A stretch of 64,000 bases of DNA from Drechslerella dactyloides. Its lineage: Eukaryota; Ascomycota; Orbiliomycetes; Orbiliales; Orbiliaceae. Position numbers and translations under genes: made by a program. The notes beneath the pieces are model-generated. The model was not told the DNA's origin. It was given only the letters and a program-made list of their open reading frames with translations, and made no database searches. This document shows positions 11,100 through 21,947 of the stretch, piece after piece. Within the stretch, counting starts at the first letter, position 1, and each line of letters begins with the position of its first letter. The stretch is from contig JAGTWJ010000001.1 of NCBI GenBank assembly GCA_020064725.1, positions 4,092,001 through 4,156,000 on the forward strand, written 5' to 3'.

Positions 11100-12732
11100 T
11101 TATACTCGCAGCAGCTGGACGGCCTTCTTCAAGATCAAATCCTCATCTGGGAAGGACATGGCTTCCAGGCCTTTGGCATACGGTGTGGGAACCTCGGCCC
11201 CAGTTACCCGCTGCGCCGGAGAATCCAGATAGTCGAACATGTATTCCATCGAAAGCGCCAGAATCTCACTCGCGACTCCGAAGCTTGGAAAGCCGCTCTC
11301 GACCGCGATCAGGTTGCCGGTCTTCTTCACCGAGTTGACAATTGCCTCGACATCCATCGGTTTGATCGACCGAAGGTTGATGACCTCGGCTTCCACGCCG
11401 TATTGCGACTTGAGCTTTTCCGCCGCCGTCAGACACTGTCCGACGCACCGGGAGAGCGAAACCAGTGTAACATCCTTTCCTACTCGTTCAATTTTCGCTT
11501 TTCCAAACTATGCATCCATTCTTCAGAATAAATGCTTCTAGTGCTCCACGATTACTAGAGAGGGTAAACTTACTGGGATGACGAAATCGTCTTTCAGAGC
11601 AGCTTCGCTCATCGGGAAAGATTGGCCATAGAGCAGTTCGTTTTCAAGCACCTATTTAACCACCGTTTAGCCATCAGGGTTTTATTGCGCGCTTCACAGG
11701 AGTTCGAGTCAGCTCCCATCGAGGCCACCTACAACAACGGGGTTCGGATCCCTGATCGCTGCCTTGAGCAGGCCTTTTGCGTCTTCCGAGCTCCACGGGC
11801 TGACCACTTTCAGCCCGGGGATGGAACCATACCAGGCCGTGTAATCCTGAGTAGATCCCGGCGAAGGATGTCAGTAGGTCGTACAAGCTAAATACCACGA
11901 CGGTAAAAGCACTTATCTATGCTGAGCTGCGACACCAGCCGCGAAACCATTCGGTCCACGAAACGTGATACTACATGGCTGGATGCCTCCGCTCATGTAA
12001 TGTGTCTTAGCAGCTGAGTTGATGATCTGATCAATAGCTTGCATGGCGAAATTCCTGTGTAGTCCCTCTTAGTATCTCTATCCGTCCACAATACTGCTGT
12101 CGTCGGCGGGTCGTGTACCATGTCATGAACTCGGTGATGGGCTTCAATCCAGCCAATGCAGCGCCAACTGCCAGACCGGCAAATCCAGACTCTGTGATCG
12201 GAGTATCGATGACCTATCTCCGCCAATTTCTCAAGTCAATCAGTAGACCGAAAGTTGAGAGCTTCCGCCGAGACTGTTTGCATCCACTTACACGGTCCGG
12301 TCCAAATCTATCTAATAACCCTTTGGTGACCTTGTACGCGCCATTGTACTGGGCGACTGCAAATCCATGAATAGTTCAGCCAGCGTTATTCCACAGGCAG
12401 GAGGCGAGATTGCGTTCGGTGTATCAGATGTGGAGGGACTTCCCACCTTCTTCACCAAGGATGAAGACTTTAGGATCGGCTTCAAGCTCCTCGGCCAGCG
12501 CCTCGTTCAACGCTTCACGGACGGTGTATGTCTTGACATCGGACGCCGACGCCAAAGTTCGCGTCTGCTGCGCGGCAAACTTTGAGAGGTTGGTGGGGAC
12601 GGTGTGGGTTCGAGATGGGACGCGGGTCAGTGACGCTATTGATCTTCTGCCGAGAGCAGGTGCGGGCCCGTTGAACGTTGCGCGTAAGGATCGAGAAATT
12701 AATCGGGTCGCCATTGGTCTTGCCGCCGACAT
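11100..12732 (-). CDS. PDB1: Pyruvate dehydrogenase E1 component, beta subunit, mitochondrial
   Basis: Seven exons (12732-12447, 12356-12292, 12213-12119, 12054-11917, 11850-11733, 11651-11574, 11507-11100) give 395 aa. The N-terminal 60 residues are a typical basic, Ser-rich mitochondrial presequence (MATRLISRSLRATFNGPAP). The mature part shows VREALNEALAEEL, EEVAQYNGAYKVTKGL, the thiamine-pyrophosphate site ITESGFAGLAVGAAL, FAMQAIDQIINSAAK, the catalytic-histidine block QHSQDYTAWYGS, and LKVVSPW. It forms the E1 heterotetramer that decarboxylates pyruvate in the matrix. The intron between exons 4 and 5 has no usable GT-AG borders; AT-AC splicing is needed (see separate entry). If that intron were retained, a TAA would stop the protein one codon after QHR. 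PFK1 lies directly upstream on the same strand. Confidence 0.93.
11851..11916 (-). other. PDB1: Probable U2-type AT-AC intron in PDB1
   Basis: On the minus strand the 66-nt intron begins ATAAGT at 11916 and ends TAC at 11851. A branch-site-like CTACTGAC has its adenosine at about 11871, some 20 nt from the 3' end. Joining CAT-AG to TCAGGAT gives codons for Q-H-S-Q-D-Y, exactly the conserved E1-beta active-site block. No GT-AG combination keeps both frame and motif: the only nearby AG acceptor (one base before GATTAC) loses S-Q, and there is no in-frame GT before the TAA. The ATAAGT donor matches the U2-type class of AT-AC introns rather than U12-type (ATATCC). Confidence 0.8.
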
Positions 12733-13444
12733 GGTCTTATCGATTAGAGGAAGATGAATAGGTGCGAACTAAGAGGAGGGCGTCAAAGCCAAGTCAGCAT
12801 GAACCGTTTACTGCTACCACCAACCATCCGCCGCGAGCTGTATGGATCATACGAATGCGAACTAGCGACGGGGACGGACCTTTATCGATTGACGTCAAAT
12901 ATGCGAACCGGGGATGGGAATTGGCCGTCAATTGCTAATGGCGAGTCTCGGAGGTGAGGCGGTGACGATGCAGTCGAGGAGGTTGCAGATGGCGTTCGGG
13001 ATGTTGGGAGGCCGTCAGTTAGTCCCTCAAGCCGAGTGTTGCAGCGCTCCGAGTGGGCTACGTTTGCTCCGAACGGGCCGACAATCCAATTTTGCCGTGA
13101 CTTTTTGTTGGGCGCCGCCCACCGCTTCGGCAGCGCTAACTGACCATGCTTATATAGAGAAAGACCGACTCTGTACTCCAGACTTCAATACACGTAACAG
13201 CATGCCCACGGAGCATACAGGCATGCAAGCAGCTCTATATACAGGCGCCTGTGAGTCGGGGCCATTATGCAAAAACGAAAGACAGACAGCAACTTGGAGT
13301 TGCATCGTCCAGAAGCCAACGCCTATTTTAAGAAACACCCAAGCAATAGAAACGAAAGACAAGAGCTATAACCAACAAACCCCCAGCGCGATTCCCAGCT
13401 CCCACAGAGCGCTGGAGACCAAAAGACTCTATTCCCCAAAGTCA
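12733..13444. other. Spacer upstream of PDB1, downstream of PFK1
   Basis: 712 bp between the PDB1 start and the PFK1 stop, both minus strand; it should contain the PFK1 3' UTR and PDB1 promoter. Frames in it lack coding character. Confidence 0.5.
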
Positions 13445-16400
13445 TCACTGTGAAGGAGGTACTGCTTCTGAGACCTTCTCTTTCTCCTTATCTTCTACTT
13501 CGTCGTCCTCCATGTCTGCGGGAGAAAACCCATCCTTCCGACCAGACAAAACGTCCACAATCCCTCTAAGATTGCGCCAGTAACCCGCCTTGGGTCGCCG
13601 ATTCTTCCAGTCCGTATCTGTAAGCTCCAGAACTGACATAGGCGTGAAGACAACAGCAGCACCCTTGATTCCAATAACTGCGGCAGTCTCTGGGTTATCG
13701 TAGACTTCCTGCTTTGAACCCCCATGGGTTTCCAAAAATTGAATGCACCTTGTAGCCAGACGAACGGCTCGGACTCGGTCCATTGGGGACGGCGTGCCTC
13801 CTTGTTGAACATGGCCAGGTATAGAAGTTCGAGACTCGAATCGACCCTGAGCCTCCTCCCGAATCATATTGGCAATGATCTCGGTCGTGTATGTAGCAGA
13901 GGCCTTCTCATTTCTGTGCAGCCATGGCGTCAGCTTAAAGACCCTTACCGCATTATACGTATACGAAGAGAGCAAAAGAGTCATGAGCCATCGGGCGAAG
14001 GAACTTACCGCAATATGAGTTTACCTGCCCTGTTCATCCCTTGATCATTGGCAAAGCTGTCGCGTAACTTATTGATGTCCTGCAACAATGTTTCGAGCCT
14101 TATTCCCTCCTCCGGCGTATAAACGGCAAGTGCACCCGTCGACAGTCCTGCCATAGTTGCGACATATCCGCTACGGCCACCCTGACATTCGACCCTAAAT
14201 TTTCACATGGACGTCAGTCATGTTACTCTATGCTACTTTCGACAGACTCTGATAGGGCTGACATGGCACTTACACGAATACCCTTCTCCGGCTGGCGCTA
14301 GCGCTTTGCTTGATGGCGTCGCAATAATCGATCAAGGCGTTCAAGCAAGTATCGCTACCGATCGAGTATTCCGTCCCAGGAACGTTATTGCTGATTGTCG
14401 CTGGAAGGCAGACCATCGGTACCCTAAAAGCAGGGTACGACGCGCGAGCTTTCCTGAGTTCGGACAAGGACCTAAAAGCCTCGAATCCCCCAATTATGAG
14501 GAGCCCGTCGAATTGGTATTTCTGGAAATACCAGGCAACCATGCCCATGTCAACGTCCGGCTCCGTTCTGTTGGTTCCGATTTCGCTACCTCCACGAATA
14601 GCCCAACCTTCAACCCCGAGCCAGGTTAATTCTCTGACGGAGTCATGCCGAACTAGCCCCGGGAAACCGTTGTGAATGGCGAAAGCCCGATGACCACGAC
14701 TTATGCAGTAAAGGGCTGCCGCTCTCGTTGCTGCATTCATGCCTCCCGCTGGTGCTCCAACGTGAACGATGGCATATCGTTTGCGCTGACATTGCCATCT
14801 GTTAGTCCGAAAATCATCAAAGGACGAAAAAGAGAACCAAGCCACCTCACCTTATCTTCAGGCAGTTTGTCGGTTTCTTTGCCTGTAACCGTTGTTGCTA
14901 TAAAAGCTCTATAGTATTCATCGAACTCCGCATCTCGAAGCTTCATCGCCTCGGCAAAATCTTTCCTCTTGATAGCATTGGCCACACCTTGAGTCTGTAA
15001 TAATGCCGAACTTAGTTTATCGCCAAAGAAGAGAGATCGTAAGGCAGTAAGCACTTACCATCTTCACAGCCTCTACAAGGGGCTTTCGGGTGATTTTGTT
15101 TTCTGTGATAGCAATCATCGGGCTTGGACTCCCTGGTTTTGCGTTGACAATTGCTTTCACTGCTTCAACGCCCTGAAGAGTTGAGAGCATTCTATCGTAG
15201 GCCACTGCAGTGCCGCCTCTTTGAACATGACCTAGGCAAGTGACACGAGTGTCCAGCTGAAGTCGCTTGACCAGTACTTCCTTTACATAATCAGATGTAA
15301 TCGGTTGAAGGTCTCTGTCGATGGCGCCTTCTGCAACAATGACGATTGTTTTACGCTTGCCTAGTTTTCTATGCTATATGAACAGTTAGCGTAGGATACA
15401 TTAGATCGAATGGAAAAGGCTTGCTTGCAAAACAGCATCGTCACTTACACGAGAGATAATGTCGCACATCTGCTTCTCCCAGCCTTCACCCGGCGGCTTC
15501 TCCGGTATGAAAATAAAATCGGCGCCTGTGCTGACTCCAGCCATCACGGCCAGCCAACCGCAATGACGACCCATAACTTCGATAACGAAAGCCCGCTGGT
15601 GGGATGCTGCGGTGGCATCGATATAATCCACAGCTTGACAGATACGGGCGAGCGAAGAATAGGCACCAATCGTGGCATCGGTGGATGACATGTCGTTGTC
15701 GATAGAACCTACAAGACCGGCTATGTTGAGAATTTGGAAAGGTGCTACCTGGTCAGGTGTGACTTCGTCTTTGGAAACCAGCTCTTCGATCAGACTGGGC
15801 CACTCCTGGCGGAAGAGGTCGGCTCCGGTTAAGGAGCCATCACCCCCGCAGACAATGAGGCCATCGATGCCGTTCAAAATAAGATTTTTGGCAGCAGCTA
15901 AGCGGCCATAGCGTTCGCGAAAAGCTGCGCACCGAGCGGTTCCGATGAGCGTTCCACCTTCCGATAGCCAACCGCGAACGTCTTCCCAGCTCATCTTTTT
16001 GATCAAATCACCGCCTTGCACCAAGCCCTCGTATCCTTCATAGATACAGTATGCATCGTGCCCCAATGCTATGGCCGAACGGACAACGGCCCGGACTGCA
16101 CCGTTCATACCAGGAGAATCTCCACCGCTCGTCATGACAGCGATTTTTCTTCTGGGCTTTTCGGGATCGGGTACTGGATCGGCTTGCCAGATTTTTCTTT
16201 TCTCCGATACATTGGCGGGCACGGAGTGGCTGACCGAGGTGAACGGATTGGGCTTCGAGGTAAATCCGATAAGCGTTGAAAGCGGGTCGTAGGTGTACAC
16301 TTCGCAAGGGTTATGTTCGTTTGGCTGTATCTGGTAGGCATAGCCCTTCTCCTTGAGTAACCCGATGATGTTATTGAGCCTCGGGGATGAGAAGACGAAT

Positions 16401-16863
16401 GCTTGCTTTGCGCCTCTCCAGTCTCGGACTTCGGTTATAGGATACATGGTAGATCTTCGGCGGAGTCTCCTTTGGTCAAGGCCATCTTCCTGCAATTTTG
16501 TCGGGGTGACGAGACGGACTTTGATCGTGATCGCGGTACCCTGATTGTCGTACTCGGAATCGCTGTGCAACCAGGTTTCTTTATCGCTGAGAAAGCAGAG
16601 GTCATGTTGATTATCGCCCAGAGCTTGGTTGGCTCGATCGTAGACGAGGGTTTCAACAAATCCGAGGTCGGTGTAATAGGTAACGGTCTCGTAAAATAGG
16701 TCCTCATCGGGAGCGACGAGAGAAATGAAGGAGATACCTCTGCCCCGCACGTTGTTAGCGAAATAAAGATATCAAATATGGAGATATGGTGATGATGATG
16801 GCAGGTGGTAGAAGCGACCTACGCAAGGAAGTTGTGCAGATTTTGTGCGTCCGGGGTGGCCAT
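13445..16863 (-). CDS. PFK1: ATP-dependent 6-phosphofructokinase, long yeast-type form
   Basis: Seven exons (16863-16823, 16739-15449, 15373-15059, 14994-14851, 14785-14274, 14194-14009, 13913-13445) give 985 aa. Residues about 1-190 form the extra N-terminal, glyoxalase-like domain found in budding-yeast Pfk1/Pfk2 (ISFISLVAPDEDLFYETV, VYTYDPLSTLIGFTS). The catalytic half has VMTSGGDSPGMNGAVRAVVR, CGGDGSLTGADLFR, the catalytic loop GSIDNDMSSTDATIG and GHVQRGGTAVAYDR. The C-terminal regulatory half has GAPAGGMNAATRA, GSEIGTN, NNVPGTEYSIGSDT and CQGGRSGY. The enzyme phosphorylates fructose 6-phosphate in glycolysis; the C-half binds allosteric effectors such as fructose 2,6-bisphosphate and ATP in the family. 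The exon 3 acceptor at 15374 gives SRHRKLGKRKTIVIV, as in relatives. The acidic tail EDDEVEDKEKEK is probably disordered. Confidence 0.95.
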
Positions 16864-18364
16864 CGCGACTGGTGATGGTGGGGGTGGTGTTTCTGGCGGG
16901 GCTTCTGGTGCGTCCGGCGTTGGTGGCTGAACCCGTTCCCGCCTGCTACGCGAGAGAAGCAAATCCCGTAAGCTCCGGAGCCGGGACGGGAGGGCGCTGG
17001 GACGATGGCGATCCAAAAGAGAGAGCGATAGCGAGAGACCCTCTCTGTGTGGAGTATATAAAATGGAAAGAGTGGGAGAGATGCAGCGATTGAACTCCCA
17101 GCCGGGGTGATGGAGGGGGGCGAGAGCGGAATATCTGGCAAATGCAAAGTGGGCTGGAGTTGTGGGATGTGGTGGGATGGACGTCCTCGATAGCAGATAG
17201 GACCCTTCCTTATAGCAGCGACCGCCAACCAAACGGCGCAAACGGACGCGCTTGGCGGACGGTTCGGAGAGGGCTTTCGATGCTACGGATTGCCCCAAAC
17301 GTGTTATTCTGATCTGGCGTCCAGACTGTTTTGTTCCTAGCGTCTTTCTGTCTTCCTGGCGGACATGCCAGATTACGTATCGTAGGTTTTGTTTTCTGGT
17401 GGGAGCTATCGCCGGCACGGTCTTGCCCTCGCGCCATTTAAATGCCTGCACCTTCGCGCAACCTCAAAGGGCGAGGGAGACGATGCCCAGCGCCCGCCGT
17501 CTTTGGGCTCGCCCACCAAAAAGGCAGGCGGCTTGATGGCGTCAGTATCATACCATCGAATTCGGTGCCGGGTGCGGGGCGGCCGTAGAGCGAGTGAAAT
17601 TTGCATCTGGAATCCCGACGTGCCCGGATGCTGCCCTATCAGCCACCAGCTCTGAAGCACGCCGACTCGGCTCATGAGCACTCCAGCCAAGAGACCCCGA
17701 GAGCTAGCCCCACCCGCCCACGCTGAGGTTCAGCTGCCCCCACCGGTGAACCCCCAGCCCGTCCGGCATGACGCCCACTCCGCCAACCTGCAGATGAGCA
17801 GGGGGGGAAACGCCAAATTCGGGAACCCTTGTTTCCCGCCAGTTTGGGCTCGAGGTCGATCTTAAAATCCGCTTGTGGTCATCCGCGATCTAAGAATTTA
17901 TCTTGAAAAGGCAACGCGTTTTCTCGTGGACCACGCCGACAGACCCAAAACTCCGGGATGTCGCTTGCATTCTATTGATAATATCCGCTGTGAGTATGAT
18001 ACAGGAATAAAGTAGAGTACAGTGCTGGATGTGGTAGCAAGGGGAGCTTGCTTGATGTCAGTCCAGCGCGGGAAGAATTCGAAACAGCAAAAAAACCGGC
18101 GAGACAAAGAAAAATGCAGTTATCCCTTGATGAACTCCACGAGGGCCGATGGCTTCTTCGAGCTACGAGGTTTGTTGGTCACAAAAATTTGAACCAAACT
18201 GCCGTCCATCCATCCATCCATGGCCAACCCCCCTCACAAGACAGATCCCGAACAGCAGACCCGAACAGGCTTACACTGGCTAGGAAAAAACTAGGACGAC
18301 CTGCGCATGAACAAGGCAAGAGGGAAAGAAACCGACAAAGAGCAAGTGTAGGGGTATATAGGTG
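16864..18364. other. Intergenic region upstream of PFK1
   Basis: 1.5 kb between the PFK1 start and the TAD2 stop, both on the minus strand. A TATATAAAA sequence at about 17055-17063 lies some 190 bp upstream of the PFK1 ATG and could be a core promoter element (TTTATATA on the coding strand). Open frames here are GC-rich shadows without family features. Confidence 0.5.
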
Positions 18365-19307
18365 TCACTGGGGAAGAAGAGGGGTAGACTCGTTTTCTTC
18401 AGCCTGATTGGCTTCAAGCAGAGTGTAGGAACGCGTATTGTCGATGCTCATATTCTCGACAGTGGTGTTCAAGATCCTGTTTCGCTTGGCGGTGGGGTTC
18501 GGCGCTGCACACGAGGAGTTAGAATCTAGGCATAATAGAAGGCGATGTAGCTCGGACGACCTACCCTTGTCGTTCTCTTGAAGGTAAAATCGGCGGAGAA
18601 GCATGATGGCTTCTTCTCGAAAGATGCCACCGATGGCTGGGTAGCATGGGTCGATTCCAGCACTAGATGGGGGGAGAGTTAGGACAAGAACGCGGATGTT
18701 TCCAGAAGGAGAAGGCCTGGGAGGTGGACCTACTCAAGGTTGATGTGGAGGACTCCTCCGCAACCGCCGAAGCGGTCGTTGGAGCAGCCAAAGTAGACGG
18801 CTCTGATTTCGAGCTGGCGCAGGGCGGAGGCGCACATGATGCAAGGCTCAACAGTGACGTATAGGTCTACATCTTTGAAGATGGAGGCTGGGTATTTGGC
18901 CAGGACGGACTCTATCCCAGCAAACTCTGCGTGTCGGTGGCCCTGCACGACATGCCGTTAATTTTGGAGAGACGTGGCAGGTGAAGAGAGAGAGAGAGAG
19001 AGAGAGAGAAGGAGGGAGAGGCTTACGGAGAGAGAGCGGTTGGTGTCGTTCATGCCCTTTGCGATGACCTTGTTTTCCAGGACGAAGACGCAGCCAACGG
19101 GGACTTCGTCGATGGACAGGGCAAGCTCTCCCTGGGAGGCAGCGAGAGAGCAGTCGGAGTCAGCATAGCCCTTTACGGGAAGGGAACAGAGAGAGATCCC
19201 GTAGAAACGAAGATGGAAGGGGCATTTACCATCTCCAATGCCTGTCTCATAAAGTACTCCCTGATGATGGTCTCATTCTTGAGAGGGAAGTAGTGGTTGG
19301 TGGCCAT
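18365..19307 (-). CDS. TAD2: tRNA-specific adenosine deaminase subunit 2 (wobble A34 to I)
   Basis: Five exons (19307-19230, 19131-19027, 18942-18734, 18662-18565, 18504-18365) give 209 aa. The cytidine/deoxycytidylate deaminase fold is complete: VPVGCVFVLENKVIAKGMN, the zinc-ligand and proton-shuttle motif RHAEF, and PCIMCASALRQL with the two zinc cysteines, followed by FGCSNDRFGGCGGVLHINLD. The C-terminal REEAIMLLRRFYLQEN and the basic NPTAKRNR stretch are typical of ADAT2/Tad2. In yeast Tad2 is the catalytic subunit that pairs with Tad3 to convert wobble adenosine to inosine. The frame remains open 17 codons upstream of the chosen ATG but without family similarity. An acidic 30-residue tail ending STPLLPQ is unusual and of unknown role. 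Confidence 0.9.
18983..19010. repeat. GA dinucleotide microsatellite in TAD2 intron 2
   Basis: About twelve GA units in the intron between exons 2 and 3 of TAD2 (CT on the coding strand, where it forms a pyrimidine tract). Confidence 0.85.
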
Positions 19308-20048
19308 CTTGAATCTGAGGTACAGAATCAACTTTGGTATTCGAAAGAAGTGCAGCACCTATGATATGAGGGGGGTCCCGATGAGAGAGCGGCAGGAGGT
19401 TAGACGCAGACGTTACAGACAGCGACAGCCGGAAGCAGCTCTGAGGCGGTAGAGCAGCAGCAAGCTAGAGAGGGCGGTGTGGCTGGTACGGCAGCAATAT
19501 AACGAGGGGGAGGGGGGGATGTGAACAGCGGGGGAGCGAGAGTGTACACTGAAGAAGAACGGAAGAAGAGGGGGGGTGAGGGGGGCAGAGACGTTTTAGG
19601 GGAGCTGCGACAAATAAATTGTTATGGCAGCGGCGTCTGTGGCCTCCTCAGCTCACCTTGACCAGCGCCGCCCGCACGGCAGCAACCACAGCGGCCAGCA
19701 TCGCGATGTGTTGTCCCTGTTGGATCTCGTTCGATTTCTAAGACTCAAAAGAGGACGATTGGTGTAAGGTATATCGATATCCGGGCACGATTGATTCTCA
19801 CGCGGAGGACGGCAGCAGCTGTTCTTCGGGGGTTGGCGCCGGCGATGGGAGGGCGGGGGCATTCGGACACGGTAATCCGCGCGGGCTGCTCGCAAGACGG
19901 CACTTTCCAGACAGGTTGGCAGGCTGTCTTTTCATATATACCTTATACAACGGGCTACCGACGTTGATTGCAGCAAATCTCGGTGCTCGCCTGCCGGGCA
20001 AACCTTGTTGCAACGTCCGCCAACGCGCCCTCCCGCAGAAGACATAGT
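19308..20048. other. Divergent promoter region of TAD2 and GatA
   Basis: 741 bp between two start codons, with G-rich runs (about 19500-19590). No gene is seen. The sequence contains purine-rich tracts and no clear TATA element. Confidence 0.5.
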
Positions 20049-21848
20049 ATGATGCGGGCTGCCCGCGACGCCGTCCGCTGTCTGCACGCCGCCAGCCAGC
20101 ACAACGGCCTGCTCAACGCCCTCGTCCACCTTCGCCCGCCCGCTGCCGTCCTCGCCGACGTCGAAGCCGCCCGGGCGCCGGTATCGGACAGCAGCAGCAG
20201 CGGTGTCTCTCCGGGACCTGTTCGCCATGCTCCCCTCGACGGCCTCCTGTTCGCCGTCAAGGACAACCTGTGCACCAAGGACATGCCCACCTCCTGCGCC
20301 TCACGCATGCTGGCCGACTTTCACCCGCAGTACGATGCCACTGTCGTCGACCGGCTCAGGAACTGTGGCGCCGTCCTCCTGGGCAAGTCCAACATGGACG
20401 GGTTCGGCATGGGGTAGCTAGACGACTCCTTGCAGCCCCGTCTGCTTTACAAATTCAGTATCTCGCCGCTGACACGTTCCGTGCAGCTCCGACTCGGTCC
20501 ACAGCTGCTTCGGTCCCGTCAGGAACCCGATCTCCCCAGACCGCTCCGCTGGCGGCAGCTCTGGTGGAAGCGCCGCCGCCGTGGCATCCGGCATGTGCTT
20601 CGGGTTCGTCCGACCACCTGTCCGTCCGTCTCCTGCGAAATTGAAAGATGATAAAATAGTCCCTGATGCGTGTTCAACGTTTACGTAGAGCCCTAGGGTC
20701 GGACACCGGCGGATCCGTTCGCCTGCCTGCATCCTACTGTGGTGTCGTCGGCTTCAAGCCCTCGTACGGCTTGCTGTCCCGCCGCGGCTTGATTGCCTAT
20801 GCAAACTCTCTCGACACCGTTGGTATCTTCGCCTCGAACGTGCCCTCCGTCCGACTTATCTACAGTACGCCTCTGTGTCTTTGCCAATTGTAAACTACGC
20901 CTCGTCGCTAACCCTCCTGCAGACTCCCTGAAAGAACACGACGAGGCCGATCCAACCTCTGTTGACAATGCCACCAGACGTAGAATCGAAGAGCAGGCTA
21001 CCGCCTTCCGGTCCAGTAGAGGAGGCTCCCAGCGTCGTTGGAGGATAGGCGTCCCCACGGACTACAATGTTTCCGAGGTTTCCACCCAGTTGCGGGAAGC
21101 CTGGGTGTCCACTCTCGCTACCCTGCGGGACATGGGCCATCAGATCATCCCGGTCAGCTTGCCCTCCACCCGACACGCAGTATGTTCTTACTACATCATC
21201 GCCCTCGCCGAAGCATCCTCCAACCTAGCCAAGTACGATGGAATCCGCTTCGGCCTCTCCCCTACCATCCCAACAGGAAGCACTACGACCAACCCTCTCG
21301 CGAAAATCACGGCCGCAAGAGAACAAGGATTCGGAAAAGAGGTCCAGCGCAGGATCCTCTTGGGAAGTTACAGCTTGACCTCAGAGTATGAGCACCCATC
21401 ACCCTTCCCTTTATCATCTTTGCCAAACAACTCTGCAGCTCTCTGACAGTGCGATCCAAGAGCCATGGAAAACTATTTCATCCATGCGCAGAAGGTACGG
21501 CGCGTGGTCAAGCAAGACTTCGACAGAACTTTTGCATTCCCAAACCCATTGAACGACCCTTCAGGCACGGCCAATATTACACCACACCATGACGCCATCG
21601 ATGTTTTGCTATCGCCAGTATCGGTATCTTCAGCTCCCACTCTACAGGACGTAACATCTTCGGATAGATCAGCTCTGGACGCCTACATCAACGACGTCTT
21701 CACCATTCCTGCCAGTATGGCGGGATTGCCCGCCTTGAGCGTCCCCATGAATATCGATAGCGGGCTTCCTCTCGGGCTCCAGATTACCGCCCAATACGGA
21801 GACGAAGAAAGTTTATTCGACATCGCCACCCTCGTCGAGGACCTATAA
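20049..21848 (+). CDS. HER2: Glutamyl-tRNA(Gln) amidotransferase subunit A, mitochondrial
   Basis: Five exons (20049-20413, 20487-20603, 20689-20864, 20923-21385, 21461-21848) give 502 aa. The first ATG at 20049 starts a short basic presequence (MMRAARDAVRCLHAAS). The amidase-signature catalytic triad is visible: Lys in LLFAVKDNLCTK, cis-Ser in GGSSGGSAAAVASG and the nucleophile Ser in LGSDTGGSVRLPA. Family blocks CGVVGFKPSYGLLSRRGL, GIRFG and IPASMAGLPALSVP follow. The enzyme liberates ammonia from glutamine so that the GatFAB complex can convert Glu-tRNA(Gln) to Gln-tRNA(Gln) in mitochondria. The last intron acceptor (21460) was chosen so that EAMENYFIHAQKVR is kept. The yeast gene is called HER2 (QRS1). 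It converges on ETR1. Confidence 0.94.
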
Positions 21849-21947
21849 ACAGATCTCGACTCGTCCAGCCCTTAAATCCCCGCGCTGGCAGGAGTATGTA
21901 CATAATAATTTTATTTAATATAACGGTCCCTCTGCATATTCGTCTGT

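Noticed and set aside
11674..11916. PDB1 as a pseudogene because of an in-frame TAA after QHR
   Set aside because: AT-AC splicing restores the motif and frame, and all other exons are intact and conserved.
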